This document shows positions 63,808 through 64,000 of a stretch of 64,000 nt of DNA, piece by piece (the first letter of the stretch is position 1; each line of letters opens with the position of its first letter). The stretch spans positions 434,001-498,000 of the forward strand of contig NZ_JABMKZ010000003.1 of the NCBI RefSeq assembly GCF_013204855.1, read 5' to 3'. Source of the stretch: Paenibacillus alba. GTDB taxonomy: Bacteria > Bacillota > Bacilli > Paenibacillales > NBRC-103111. The notes under the pieces were generated by a model. It was given only the letters and a program-made list of their open reading frames with translations, searched no databases and was not told where the DNA came from. A program made the translations under genes and the position numbers.

Positions 63808-64000
63808 TTGAAGTTAATCTTTTTAGATATTGACGGAGTATTAGTTACAACAAATTCATTAATACCAAGTGATAAGTATTTTGCTCATACATTCGACAAG
63901 ACCTGTGTTCAAAATCTAATTGAGATTCTTAATGCCACAGGAGCAAAAGTCGTCATATCTTCATCGTGGAGAGAAGGTAGAACATTGGCTCAATTACAGT
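63808..64000 (+). CDS. HAD-like phosphatase (SAK-type), 5' part only
   Basis: TTG 63808 follows TTGGGGTGATTTGC. The first 64 codons read LIFLDIDGVLVTTNS (DxD nucleophile motif of HAD phosphatases), FDKTCVQNLIEIL and TGAKVVISSSWREGR (motif II Ser). This matches the HAD domains found in Swiss-army-knife RNA-repair type and related small phosphatases. The remainder is beyond the window. Confidence 0.75.
   Translation, partial: MKLIFLDIDGVLVTTNSLIPSDKYFAHTFDKTCVQNLIEILNATGAKVVISSSWREGRTLAQLQ

Overview
The window looks like chromosomal DNA from a spore-forming Firmicute of the order Bacillales, most likely Paenibacillaceae. That placement is inference from gene order, spoVM and sporulation-type genes, G-rich Shine-Dalgarno sites, frequent TTG/GTG starts and moderate GC; I could not run a search. 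Most of the window is well-ordered core genome. The last ~3.2 kb (from about 60.8 kb) is a more AT-rich accessory patch.

Layout. 1-6.7 kb: a 3'-truncated PBP1A gene, a Tyr T-box riboswitch with tyrS, convergent rpsD with its own leader, and a GAF-GGDEF diguanylate cyclase. 6.8-13.4 kb: a TVP38-type membrane protein, an HPr-like protein lacking the catalytic histidine, ylaN, a Ca2+/H+ antiporter, an Asp23 protein, ftsW, a YugN-like protein, an M20 amidohydrolase and a CBS-pair protein. 13.4-18.9 kb: a multi-PAS sensor kinase, two Gfo/Idh/MocA oxidoreductases and a convergent LysR regulator. 19-23 kb: a bacterial XPB helicase overlapping a gene for a helicase-associated protein. 23-29.7 kb: ylbF/ricF, an asparaginase, ylbG, a LysR regulator and a PHP-gtaB-ugd operon that makes UDP-glucuronate. 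30-38 kb: rqcH, a calcium P-type ATPase, dapF and a YitJ-type homocysteine methyltransferase/MTHFR. 38-59 kb: the classical ylo cluster (yicC-remA-gmk-rpoZ-coaBC-priA-def-fmt-rsmB-rlmN-prpC-prkC-rsgA-rpe-spoVM-rpmB-yloU-fakA-fakB-recG), packed as overlapping operons for nucleotide, translation, signalling and repair functions. 59-60.8 kb: a DUF1294 protein, a palindromic repeat array, a SpoVIF-like gene and an SOS operon with two LexA boxes whose Y-family polymerase gene is cut off after about 43 codons.

The accessory end holds a gene remnant, a DUF4304-type gene split by a 718-nt group II intron with no ORF (the predicted splice restores the reading frame exactly), a small acidic gene, and a ~540-bp imperfect palindrome separating two outward-facing genes. 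Each arm of the palindrome ends in the same extended -10 promoter.

The items most worth a second look are the palindromic divergent promoter region, the intron-split gene, the truncated SOS polymerase, the XPB module, the triple repeat ahead of spoVM and the alternative-pairing RNA downstream of rqcH.
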